From: Candidatus Saccharimonadota bacterium
GTDB lineage: Bacteria; Patescibacteriota; Saccharimonadia; Saccharimonadales; Saccharimonadaceae
NCBI GenBank assembly: GCA_030529385.1
Contig: JAUMWY010000004.1
Span: 1 to 55,012, forward strand
Reading direction: 5' to 3'
Length of the DNA stretch: 55,012 nt
The notes below the pieces were generated by a model. The model was not told the DNA's origin. It did not search any database and saw nothing but the letters and a program-made list of their open reading frames with translations. A program made the translations under genes and the position numbers. Below, piece after piece: positions 48,033-55,012 of this stretch. How positions within the stretch are numbered: the stretch's first letter is position 1; each line of letters begins with the position of its first letter.

Positions 48033-51000
48033 GTGGCAAAACAACAGACCCAGGGCAGTCAGCGCGTGTTCTTCACCTCTGATGACAATGCGCTCAAGCT
48101 GCCAAACCTCATCGCTCACCAAGAAGACTCGTGGCGTTGGTTCGTCACCGAGGGGTTGAGTGAAATCTTTTCAGAAATTAATCCAATTGACGACTACACT
48201 GGTCAGAAATTGGCGCTGCGGTTCGGAGCCTATCGGTTTGATGAACCAAAAACTACCGACTTGTTCGCCAAGGAAAATAATCTAACCTTTGAAGCGCCGC
48301 TGCATGCGACCGTTGAGCTGACCAATAAGGTCACCGGTGAAGTTACTGAACAGGAGATTTATCTGGGCGACTATCCTTGGATGACTGAGCGCGGTACCTT
48401 TATTATCAATGGTACGGAACGCGTGGTAGTGAGCCAGTTGATTCGCTCAGCAGGTGTCTTCTTTACCGCCGACAATGTGGCTGGCCGTAATTATTACGGC
48501 GCGAAGTTGATTCCAGGCCGTGGTGCATGGTTGGAGTTTGAAACAGCGGCCAATGGTGCGCTGTATGTCAAGATTGACCGCCGCCGTAAATTGCCAGTGA
48601 CGACGCTGCTGCGTGCACTGGGTCACCCGAAGACTAGTGAAATTAAGGAATTGTTCGCCGATGTTGATACGGGTGAAGTGAAGTACATTGAAGAAACGCT
48701 GGATAAGGATACGACTCGCGGTGCCAATGAGGCGCTGATTGAGGTGTATCGCCGTTTGCGCCCAGGTGATTTGGCGACAGTGGATAACGCCCGCCAGATG
48801 ATTGAGCGGATGTTCTTTGATTTCAAGCGCTTTGATTATAGTCGCGTTGGTCGCTATAAGATGAATCAGCGGCTGGGTCTGGATGTGGCAAATACGGCCG
48901 AGAACCGCATCTTCCAGATGAGCGATTTGGTGGCGATTATTCGTGAGTTGATTCGCCTGAACAATACGCAGGATGCGCCAGATGATATTGACGCGTTGAG
49001 CAATCGTCGAGTGAAGTTAGTTGGTGAGTTGATCGCCCGCCAGTTCCGCGTTGGTATGTTGCGTATGCAGCGCAACGCCATGGACCGCATGAGTGTGACT
49101 GATATTGAAAGTGTGACGCCAAGCCAGCTGATCAATGCCCGACCAGTTGTAGCAGCGGTGCGCGAATTCTTCACCAGTTCACAGCTGTCACAGTTGCTGG
49201 ACGAAGTCAACCCGCTGTCAGAGCTGAGCCACAAACGACGCCTCAGTTCAATGGGTCCTGGTGGTTTGAGCCGTGAACGCGCTGGGTTTGATGTGCGTGA
49301 CGCTCACCCAACACACTACGGACGTATCTGTTCGGTGGAGACGCCAGAAGGCGCCAACATTGGTCTGGTGCTGAACTTGGCGACGTATGCCCGCGTCAAC
49401 GAGTACGGCTTTATTGAGACGCCATATCTGCGAGTGAAGAACGGTAAGGTGACGGACGAAGTGGTCTACCTTGATGCGGCGCAGGAGCTGAATGAGGTGA
49501 TTGCCGATGCTGGTGAGCCGCTGAACGCTGACGGCTCCTTCCGTGATGAGCGTGTGTCGGCGCGTAATAACTTGCGCCCAGAGCAGGTTGACGCTGAGCA
49601 GGTGACTTTGATGGATGCCGCCCATAAGCAGATTTTGGGCTCAACCGCTGGCCTCGTGCCATTCATTGAGAAGAACCGTGTTGACCGCAGCCTGACCGGT
49701 TCAAACATGCAGCGCCAGGCAGTGCCGCTGCTCACGCCAGAGCCAGCTATCGTTGGCACCGGCATTGAGCGAGCAGTTGCTGAGAACAGTGGTCATATCA
49801 TCACTGCGTCGGCTGACGGTGAAATTGTCCGGGCTGATGCTGATGAAGTACACTTGAAGACTAAAGACGGCGTGAAAGTGTATGAGTTACGTCATTTTAT
49901 TAAGAATAACGACGACCGCTGTTATAACCAAAAGGTACGTGTATCGCGCGGTGATACGGTCAAGGCTGGCGACATCTTGATTGAAGGTGCGTCGATTGCC
50001 GAGGGCGAAATTGCGCTGGGTCGCAACCTGCTGGTGGCCTTTATGCCATGGGGTGGCTACAACATGGAGGACGCGATTATCCTCAGCCAGCGCCTGGTGC
50101 AGGACGATACGCTGACCTCAATTAACATTAAGGACTACAATGTTGAAGTTCGCGAGACTAAGCTTGGTCCAGAGATTGTGACGCGCGACATCCCGAATGT
50201 CTCAGAGGAATCACTGCGTCACCTGGATGAGAACGGTATTGTGCAGATTGGCTCAGAAGTCAAGGCTGGCGACGTGCTGGTCGGTAAGATTACGCCAAAG
50301 GGTGAGCAGGAGCTCAGTTCTGAGGAGCGTCTGCTGCGCGCTATCTTCGGTGAAAAGGCCAAAGACGTGCGTGATACTTCACAGCGCATGAATAACGCTG
50401 GTGGCGGTAAGGTTGTCGGCGTGAAGATTTTCAGCCGCGAAAATGGCCATGAGTTGAAGGCTGGCGTGCTGATGCAGATCCAGATCTTTGTCGCGCAGCT
50501 GCGCAAGATCGGCGTTGGTGATAAGATGGCCGGCCGTCACGGTAACAAGGGTGTTGTCGCTAAGGTGCTGCCGGTTGAAGACATGCCATTCATGGAAGAC
50601 GGTACGCCAGTTGACGTGATTTTGAACCCGCTGGGTGTGCCGAGCCGTATGAACTTGGGGCAGTTGTTTGAAACGCACCTCGGTATGGCAGCTCGGGCGC
50701 TGGGTTACCGCGTGGCGACGCCATCGTTTAATGGTGTGCCATCAGACAAGATCGCTGATGAGCTAGAGAAGGCCGGCTTTGCCCGTGATGGCAAGAGTCA
50801 GTTGTTTGACGGTCGCACCGGTGAAGCCTTTGAAGAGCGCACCACGGTTGGTGTGATGCATATGATTAAGCTGCACCACATGGTGTCAGACAAGATTCAC
50901 GCCCGCTCAACTGGTCCATACACCATGGTGACGCAGCAGCCGCTGGGTGGTAAGGCGCAAAACGGTGGTCAGCGCTTCGGTGAGATGGAGGTGTGGGCGC

Positions 51001-51383
51001 TGGAGGCGTATGGCGCCGCGGCCACTCTGCAGGAAATGCTGACGATTAAGTCGGACGATGTCTATGGCCGCGCGAAAGCATACGAATCAATCATTAAGGA
51101 TGAGCCAATTGTTGGTCCGAAGTTGCCTGAGTCATTTAATGTCTTGGTGAAGGAATTGCAAGGTTTGGGTCTGCGTGTTGATCTGCTGGACGATGGCGCG
51201 GTGGTTGACGCTGAACATGTGATTGCTTCAAGCGGCCCAGCCGACAAGACAACGCCGGCCGTGGCTGATAGTGATGAGCCAAACGAGGCCTACCTTGATG
51301 AGTCTGATGATATTGGCGATATTGAGGACGGCATGAGCGTGCAAGATATTGATGAAGTTGAAGAGATAAAGGAGGAGGCGTAA
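48033..51383 (+). CDS. rpoB: DNA-directed RNA polymerase subunit beta
   Basis: Second-largest RNA polymerase subunit, 1116 aa. Standard motifs are present: the rif region SQLSQLLDEVNPLSELSHKRRLSSMGPGGLSRERAGF, RDAHPTHYGRICSVETPEGANIGL, NLLVAFMPWGGYNMEDAIILS, GDKMAGRHGNKGVV, and GGKAQNGGQRFGEMEVWALEAYGAA. It is shorter than E. coli beta, lacking its large lineage inserts. The last about 50 residues are a strongly acidic tail (SDEPNEAYLDESDDIGDIEDG...). The start is GTG 48033 with GAGGAG ten nt upstream; a start at 47952 would lie in the leader hairpin. rpoC follows directly. Confidence 0.96.
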   Translation: MAKQQTQGSQRVFFTSDDNALKLPNLIAHQEDSWRWFVTEGLSEIFSEINPIDDYTGQKLALRFGAYRFDEPKTTDLFAKENNLTFEAPLHATVELTNKVTGEVTEQEIYLGDYPWMTERGTFIINGTERVVVSQLIRSAGVFFTADNVAGRNYYGAKLIPGRGAWLEFETAANGALYVKIDRRRKLPVTTLLRALGHPKTSEIKELFADVDTGEVKYIEETLDKDTTRGANEALIEVYRRLRPGDLATVDNARQMIERMFFDFKRFDYSRVGRYKMNQRLGLDVANTAENRIFQMSDLVAIIRELIRLNNTQDAPDDIDALSNRRVKLVGELIARQFRVGMLRMQRNAMDRMSVTDIESVTPSQLINARPVVAAVREFFTSSQLSQLLDEVNPLSELSHKRRLSSMGPGGLSRERAGFDVRDAHPTHYGRICSVETPEGANIGLVLNLATYARVNEYGFIETPYLRVKNGKVTDEVVYLDAAQELNEVIADAGEPLNADGSFRDERVSARNNLRPEQVDAEQVTLMDAAHKQILGSTAGLVPFIEKNRVDRSLTGSNMQRQAVPLLTPEPAIVGTGIERAVAENSGHIITASADGEIVRADADEVHLKTKDGVKVYELRHFIKNNDDRCYNQKVRVSRGDTVKAGDILIEGASIAEGEIALGRNLLVAFMPWGGYNMEDAIILSQRLVQDDTLTSINIKDYNVEVRETKLGPEIVTRDIPNVSEESLRHLDENGIVQIGSEVKAGDVLVGKITPKGEQELSSEERLLRAIFGEKAKDVRDTSQRMNNAGGGKVVGVKIFSRENGHELKAGVLMQIQIFVAQLRKIGVGDKMAGRHGNKGVVAKVLPVEDMPFMEDGTPVDVILNPLGVPSRMNLGQLFETHLGMAARALGYRVATPSFNGVPSDKIADELEKAGFARDGKSQLFDGRTGEAFEERTTVGVMHMIKLHHMVSDKIHARSTGPYTMVTQQPLGGKAQNGGQRFGEMEVWALEAYGAAATLQEMLTIKSDDVYGRAKAYESIIKDEPIVGPKLPESFNVLVKELQGLGLRVDLLDDGAVVDAEHVIASSGPADKTTPAVADSDEPNEAYLDESDDIGDIEDGMSVQDIDEVEEIKEEA

Positions 51384-54300
51384 ATGGCGCAATATGGATT
51401 TAATGCGACCGGCATCGGCGACTTTGATGCGGTGCGCCTGGTGGTGGCGAGCCCGGAAGACATCCTGAAGTGGAGTCACGGCGAGGTTACTAAGCCAGAA
51501 ACCATTAACTACCGCACCCAAAAGCCAGAGCGCGATGGCCTGTTTTGTGAGCGTATCTTTGGGCCAACTAAGGATATTAACCCGCACGACGGCAAACTGA
51601 AAGGTGTGCGCTCTCGTGAGGCGGCGGTTGATAAGAATGGTGAGCTAGTCACTAAGGCAATTGTGCGCCGTGAGCGCATGGGTCACATCCAGTTGGCGGC
51701 GCCAGTAGCACACATCTGGTTTATGCGCGGCACGCCAAGCGCCATGAGTCAGCTGCTTGGCATGACGGTGCGCAATATTGAGCGCGTGGCTTACTTTGCG
51801 ACCTATGTCATTCTGAAGGTTGATGAGGCGACTCGCGATCAGTATTTGGCGGATTTGGAAGCGGAGACTGAAGCGGCTCGCGCGGCGATTAAGATTCGCT
51901 TTGAGAAGGCAGCCCAGGAAGATGGCGCTGATGTCAAGGCGCTGGCTAAAGAGCAGAGCCGTGAAGTTGAAGAGCTGAACGAATCGTACTTGGTGAAGAA
52001 GTCGCAGCTGGATAGCCTGAACAAGGGCGCGTTGATTTCTGAAACTGATTACCGCAATCTGCCGGAAGAATATGACGAGCTGATTGAGGTTGGCATGGGT
52101 GCCAGTGCGCTGAAGTCATTGCTTGATGAAATTGATTTGGCGCAGTTGATTGCTGAGCTGACCGAAGAAGTTGAGGGCGCGAAGGGCCAGCGTGAAAAGA
52201 AGCTGCTGAAGCGTTTGAAGATGCTGGAAAGTATGCAAGCTGCCGGTATTAAGCCATCCAGTCTCTGTATGACGGTGCTGCCAGTTATCCCGCCAGATCT
52301 CCGTCCAATGGTGGCGCTTTCCGGTGGTCGGTTCGCGACGTCTGACCTGAATGATCTGTATCGCCGGATCATCAACCGCAACAACCGCTTGAAGAAGTTG
52401 GTAGAATTGAACGCCCCAGAGGTGATTCAGCGTAACGAAAAGCGCATGCTGCAAGAAGCGGTTGATGCGCTGATTGATAACGCCGCCGCGCGCGGTGGTC
52501 GGGCGGTTAGCGCAACTGGTGGTCGCCGCCGTCTGAAGTCAATCTCTGATATGCTGAAGGGTAAGCAAGGTCGCTTCCGCCAGAACCTCTTAGGTAAGCG
52601 TGTTGACTACTCGGGTCGTTCAGTGATTGTGGTTGGTCCAAAATTGAAGATTCATCAGTGTGGCCTGCCGAAGCAGATGGCGCTGGAGCTGTTCAAACCA
52701 TTTGTGATTAGTTGGTTGATTCAGGGCGAATACGCCCACAATATTCGTTCAGCAACTCGGTTGATTGAGGCCGGCGAGGCGGTGGTCTGGGATGCGCTGG
52801 ACGCAGTGATTGAGGGCAAGTATGTGCTGCTTAACCGTGCGCCGTCACTGCACCGTTTGTCAATCCAGTCCTTCCAGCCAGTCTTGGTCGAGGGTAAGGC
52901 GATTCAGCTGCACCCACTGGTCTGTGCCGGCTTTAACGCCGACTTTGACGGCGACCAGATGGCCGTACACCTGCCTTTGAGCAAGGAGGCGCAGGCTGAG
53001 GCGCGTGAGTTGATGAGTGCGACGGCGAACTTGCTGAAGCCGGCCGACGGCGCGCCAGTCTTGCACATTTCGCAGGACATCGTGCTGGGTAATTACTACC
53101 TGACCTACGACAAGCCAAGTGCGCAGACTGACGACATTAAGGCGTTCAGCTCAGTCTACGAAGCTGAAATGGCGTATGACAATGGCGTGATTCAGCTGCA
53201 AACACCAATTCGCTTGCATGTGAAGGGTGAAACTCGCCAGACCACGTTGGGCCGCGCCTTCTTTAACGAGATTCTGCCAGAAGATTTCCCATACGACAAC
53301 AATGTCCAGACCAAGAAGCAGCTGAAGAAGGTATTGGCGCAGATCTTTACTCGCTACGGCGCTGAAGAGACTGCTAAGATTGCTGACCGCATGAAGGGTC
53401 AGGCCTTCCGCTTTGCGACAACGGCGGCTGTGTCAACCGGTAAGGGTGACTATGTCCACTTTGATGAGATCGCCGAGTTCGTGGCTGAGGGTGATGCTAA
53501 GGCGGCCTTGATTTCTGAACAGTTTGACCAGGGTCTGATCACCGAGGACGAGCGCTATAACTTGACTGTTGCGGCATGGCGTGCGGTTGACAACAAGATT
53601 ACCGACTTCCTGCGCGACCAGTTGGGCCACATGGATACCAGTATCTCAATGATGGTCAACTCTGGTGCGCGTGGTGATATTTCCAACGTCAAGTTGGCCA
53701 GCGCCATGGTCGGTATTACCGTTGACGCCGCCAACCGCGAAATTGAGCTGCCAATCCGCAGTTCATACACCGAAGGTCTGTCCAGCCTTGAGGCCTTCGT
53801 GGCAACCCGCGGTGCCCGCAAGGGTCTGATCGATACCGCGCTGAAGACCGCCGACTCAGGGTACTTGACCCGTCGTTTGGTGGATGTGGCGCAAGATGTC
53901 TTCACGGTTGAGGATGTCGAAGGTGATGACGATGGCTACGCAATCTACCGCTCAGAAACTGAAGAAACCATGATTGACTTCTCAAACCGTTTGGCTGGTC
54001 GCTACGCCGCTGAAGATGTGGCAGGGCATGTCAAGAAGGATGAGTTGATTACGCGCCAGATTGCTGATGCGATTGACGCTGATCCAAGCATCGACAGCGT
54101 GAAGATTCAGTCGGTACTGTCAACCAACAACCTGAACGGCATTCCGCAGCGCAGTTATGGTGTGGATATGGCGACTGGTTCACTAGTCGGCATTCACCAG
54201 CCGGTTGGTGTGATCGCTGCTCAGTCAGTTGGTGAGCCGGGTACGCAGTTGACGCTACGAACCTTCCATAACTCTGGTGTGGCCGGTGGCGACATTACGC

Positions 54301-55012
54301 AGGGTCTGCCGCGCGTTGAAGAGTTGTTTGAAGCACGCACACCAAAGGGTCAGGCGTATGTTGCCGAGGTAGCCGGTTTGGTTGATATCTGGCAGGATGG
54401 CAAGAAGCACGTTGTCCAAGTGACGCCAGAATCAGGCCGCGTCGAGCGCTTGCCGTTAGAAGGTCGCACGGTTGTGGTCAAATCTGGTTCAAGCGTGAAG
54501 GCTGGCGATGTGCTGGCGACAGGCGACGATGATTCGCGGCCATTGGTGGCGCCATTTGACGGCGTGGTTGAGCAGGCTGAGGAGACCTTGGTGATTGCTG
54601 CGGCTGCTGGTGCGCCGGTGAAGTACGAAATTCCTGGCCAAATGCAGTTGATGGTGAAGGCGAATGATGTGGTTGAGGCGGGTGACCGTTTGACGGCTGG
54701 TTCATTGAACCTGCACGACTTGATGCGCCTGAAGGGCGTTGAAGCAACCCAGCGCTACATCATTAACGAAGTGCTGCGCATTTACGCCGCGCAGGGTCAG
54801 GACGTGGCTGACAAGCACCTGGAGATCATCGTGCGCCAGATGTTTAGCCGCGTACAGATTGAGGATCCGGGCGATAGTGAATTCGTCACTGGCGATATCG
54901 TATCAAAGGCAGCGGTGGTCAACGCCAATAAGCAATTGGCCGCTGAGGGCAAGAGCCTGATCAGCTACACCCAGTTGCTGCTTGGTATCACCAAGGTGTC
55001 AATCTGGAGCGA
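51384..55012 (+). CDS. rpoC: DNA-directed RNA polymerase subunit beta' (3' partial), zinc sites lost
   Basis: Largest RNA polymerase subunit, cut by the window end after about 1209 codons. The catalytic NADFDGDQMAVHLPL, GKRVDYSGRSVIVVGP, LLNRAPSLHRLSIQSFQP, the bridge/trigger region TTAAVSTGKGDYVHFDEIAE to SGARGDISNVKLASAMVG, and VGVIAAQSVGEPGTQLTLRTFHNSGVA are intact. Both zinc sites are not. In the N-terminal site the four cysteines are replaced by Pro67, Asp69, Val82 and Asn85 without length change. In the C-terminal site they are Glu846, Thr914, Pro921 and Ser924. GGAGGAGG lies before the ATG, which directly follows the rpoB stop. Confidence 0.96.
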   Translation, partial: MAQYGFNATGIGDFDAVRLVVASPEDILKWSHGEVTKPETINYRTQKPERDGLFCERIFGPTKDINPHDGKLKGVRSREAAVDKNGELVTKAIVRRERMGHIQLAAPVAHIWFMRGTPSAMSQLLGMTVRNIERVAYFATYVILKVDEATRDQYLADLEAETEAARAAIKIRFEKAAQEDGADVKALAKEQSREVEELNESYLVKKSQLDSLNKGALISETDYRNLPEEYDELIEVGMGASALKSLLDEIDLAQLIAELTEEVEGAKGQREKKLLKRLKMLESMQAAGIKPSSLCMTVLPVIPPDLRPMVALSGGRFATSDLNDLYRRIINRNNRLKKLVELNAPEVIQRNEKRMLQEAVDALIDNAAARGGRAVSATGGRRRLKSISDMLKGKQGRFRQNLLGKRVDYSGRSVIVVGPKLKIHQCGLPKQMALELFKPFVISWLIQGEYAHNIRSATRLIEAGEAVVWDALDAVIEGKYVLLNRAPSLHRLSIQSFQPVLVEGKAIQLHPLVCAGFNADFDGDQMAVHLPLSKEAQAEARELMSATANLLKPADGAPVLHISQDIVLGNYYLTYDKPSAQTDDIKAFSSVYEAEMAYDNGVIQLQTPIRLHVKGETRQTTLGRAFFNEILPEDFPYDNNVQTKKQLKKVLAQIFTRYGAEETAKIADRMKGQAFRFATTAAVSTGKGDYVHFDEIAEFVAEGDAKAALISEQFDQGLITEDERYNLTVAAWRAVDNKITDFLRDQLGHMDTSISMMVNSGARGDISNVKLASAMVGITVDAANREIELPIRSSYTEGLSSLEAFVATRGARKGLIDTALKTADSGYLTRRLVDVAQDVFTVEDVEGDDDGYAIYRSETEETMIDFSNRLAGRYAAEDVAGHVKKDELITRQIADAIDADPSIDSVKIQSVLSTNNLNGIPQRSYGVDMATGSLVGIHQPVGVIAAQSVGEPGTQLTLRTFHNSGVAGGDITQGLPRVEELFEARTPKGQAYVAEVAGLVDIWQDGKKHVVQVTPESGRVERLPLEGRTVVVKSGSSVKAGDVLATGDDDSRPLVAPFDGVVEQAEETLVIAAAAGAPVKYEIPGQMQLMVKANDVVEAGDRLTAGSLNLHDLMRLKGVEATQRYIINEVLRIYAAQGQDVADKHLEIIVRQMFSRVQIEDPGDSEFVTGDIVSKAAVVNANKQLAAEGKSLISYTQLLLGITKVSIWS

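Noticed and set aside
1-55012. TGA recoded to glycine as in Gracilibacteria/SR1
   Set aside because: Several real genes end in TGA exactly at the expected C-terminus (dcd, the HIT gene, folA, both VWA genes), and no conserved gene contains an in-frame TGA. The only exception is the G9-frameshifted gene.
1-55012. CRISPR arrays, insertion sequences or prophage
   Set aside because: No regularly spaced repeats, no transposase, integrase or phage structural proteins were seen on either strand.

Overview
The window is a dense, mostly housekeeping stretch of a small bacterial chromosome. The organism is probably a Candidate Phyla Radiation member, and Candidatus Saccharibacteria (TM7) fits best. 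Reasons: very tight gene packing with ATGA-type overlaps; many small unassigned membrane proteins; no amino-acid biosynthesis genes; ordinary use of TGA as a stop, which argues against the TGA-recoding Gracilibacteria/SR1; and a wall/surface gene set (bifunctional PBP, LCP ligase, EpsG-type polymerase, flippase) typical of a Gram-positive-like epibiont. The taxon is inference from protein resemblance, not from a search.

Layout. 1-5.3 kb (+): ClpC-type AAA+ protein (5' cut off), a membrane-anchored HExxH protein, radA, and a PIN/TRAM protein. 5.4-10.7 kb (-): a five-gene operon tyrS, PMM-like HAD phosphatase, recG, a phospholipase C/P1-nuclease-like protein and rsmD. 10.8-13.5 kb (+): class A PBP. 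13.6-15.2 kb (-): GH13 alpha-glucosidase. 15.3-15.7 kb: tRNA-Gly(GCC), tRNA-Phe(GAA) and tRNA-Gly(CCC). 15.7-21.8 kb (-): a seven-gene MoxR/DUF58/VWA/TPR operon headed by a degenerate phosphoribosyltransferase. 21.9-25.1 kb: a stomatin-like SPFH gene divergent from rarA and two DUF2569-like membrane proteins. 25.2-27.2 kb (-): typA and tRNA-Leu(UAG). 27.3-38.2 kb (+): an FAD oxidase, then a surface-polysaccharide cluster (EpsG-like, three GT2 glycosyltransferases, pyruvyltransferase-like protein, flippase, LCP, sugar-phosphate transferase) with tRNA-Leu(CAG) inside it, then an rRNA/tRNA methylase. 38.2-43.3 kb (+): hisS behind an attenuator, three small membrane proteins, tig and clpP. 43.4-47.2 kb: a pyrimidine nucleotide cluster (thyA, folA, dcd, a HIT protein, tmk). 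47.2-47.9 kb: a gene broken at a G9 run. 48.0-end: rpoB and rpoC (3' cut off).

Main unusual observations. (1) hisS is preceded by what looks like a complete histidine transcription attenuator: a 14-codon leader peptide MIIRQFHHPHLLPR, an 8-bp terminator and a competing 12-bp antiterminator. Its leader ORF starts 7 nt after a perfect -10 box, so it is itself probably leaderless. (2) Six start codons in the window sit exactly 6 nt after a -10 hexamer, and several more sit 8-10 nt after one, which predicts widespread leaderless mRNAs. (3) RpoC has lost all eight cysteines of its two zinc sites while keeping sequence length and the catalytic NADFDGD motif. (4) tRNA-Gly(GCC) carries a covarying change of the near-universal G19-C56 elbow pair to U19-A56. 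(5) A G9 tract breaks an unknown gene just upstream of rpoB. (6) The rpoBC leader can form a long hairpin.

Functionally the window combines translation and transcription core (tRNAs, TyrRS, HisRS, TypA, RNAP), protein quality control (ClpC, ClpP, trigger factor), DNA repair (RadA, RecG, RarA), dTTP synthesis, and envelope building. Promoters were found by eye as -35/-10 pairs; none is experimentally supported.
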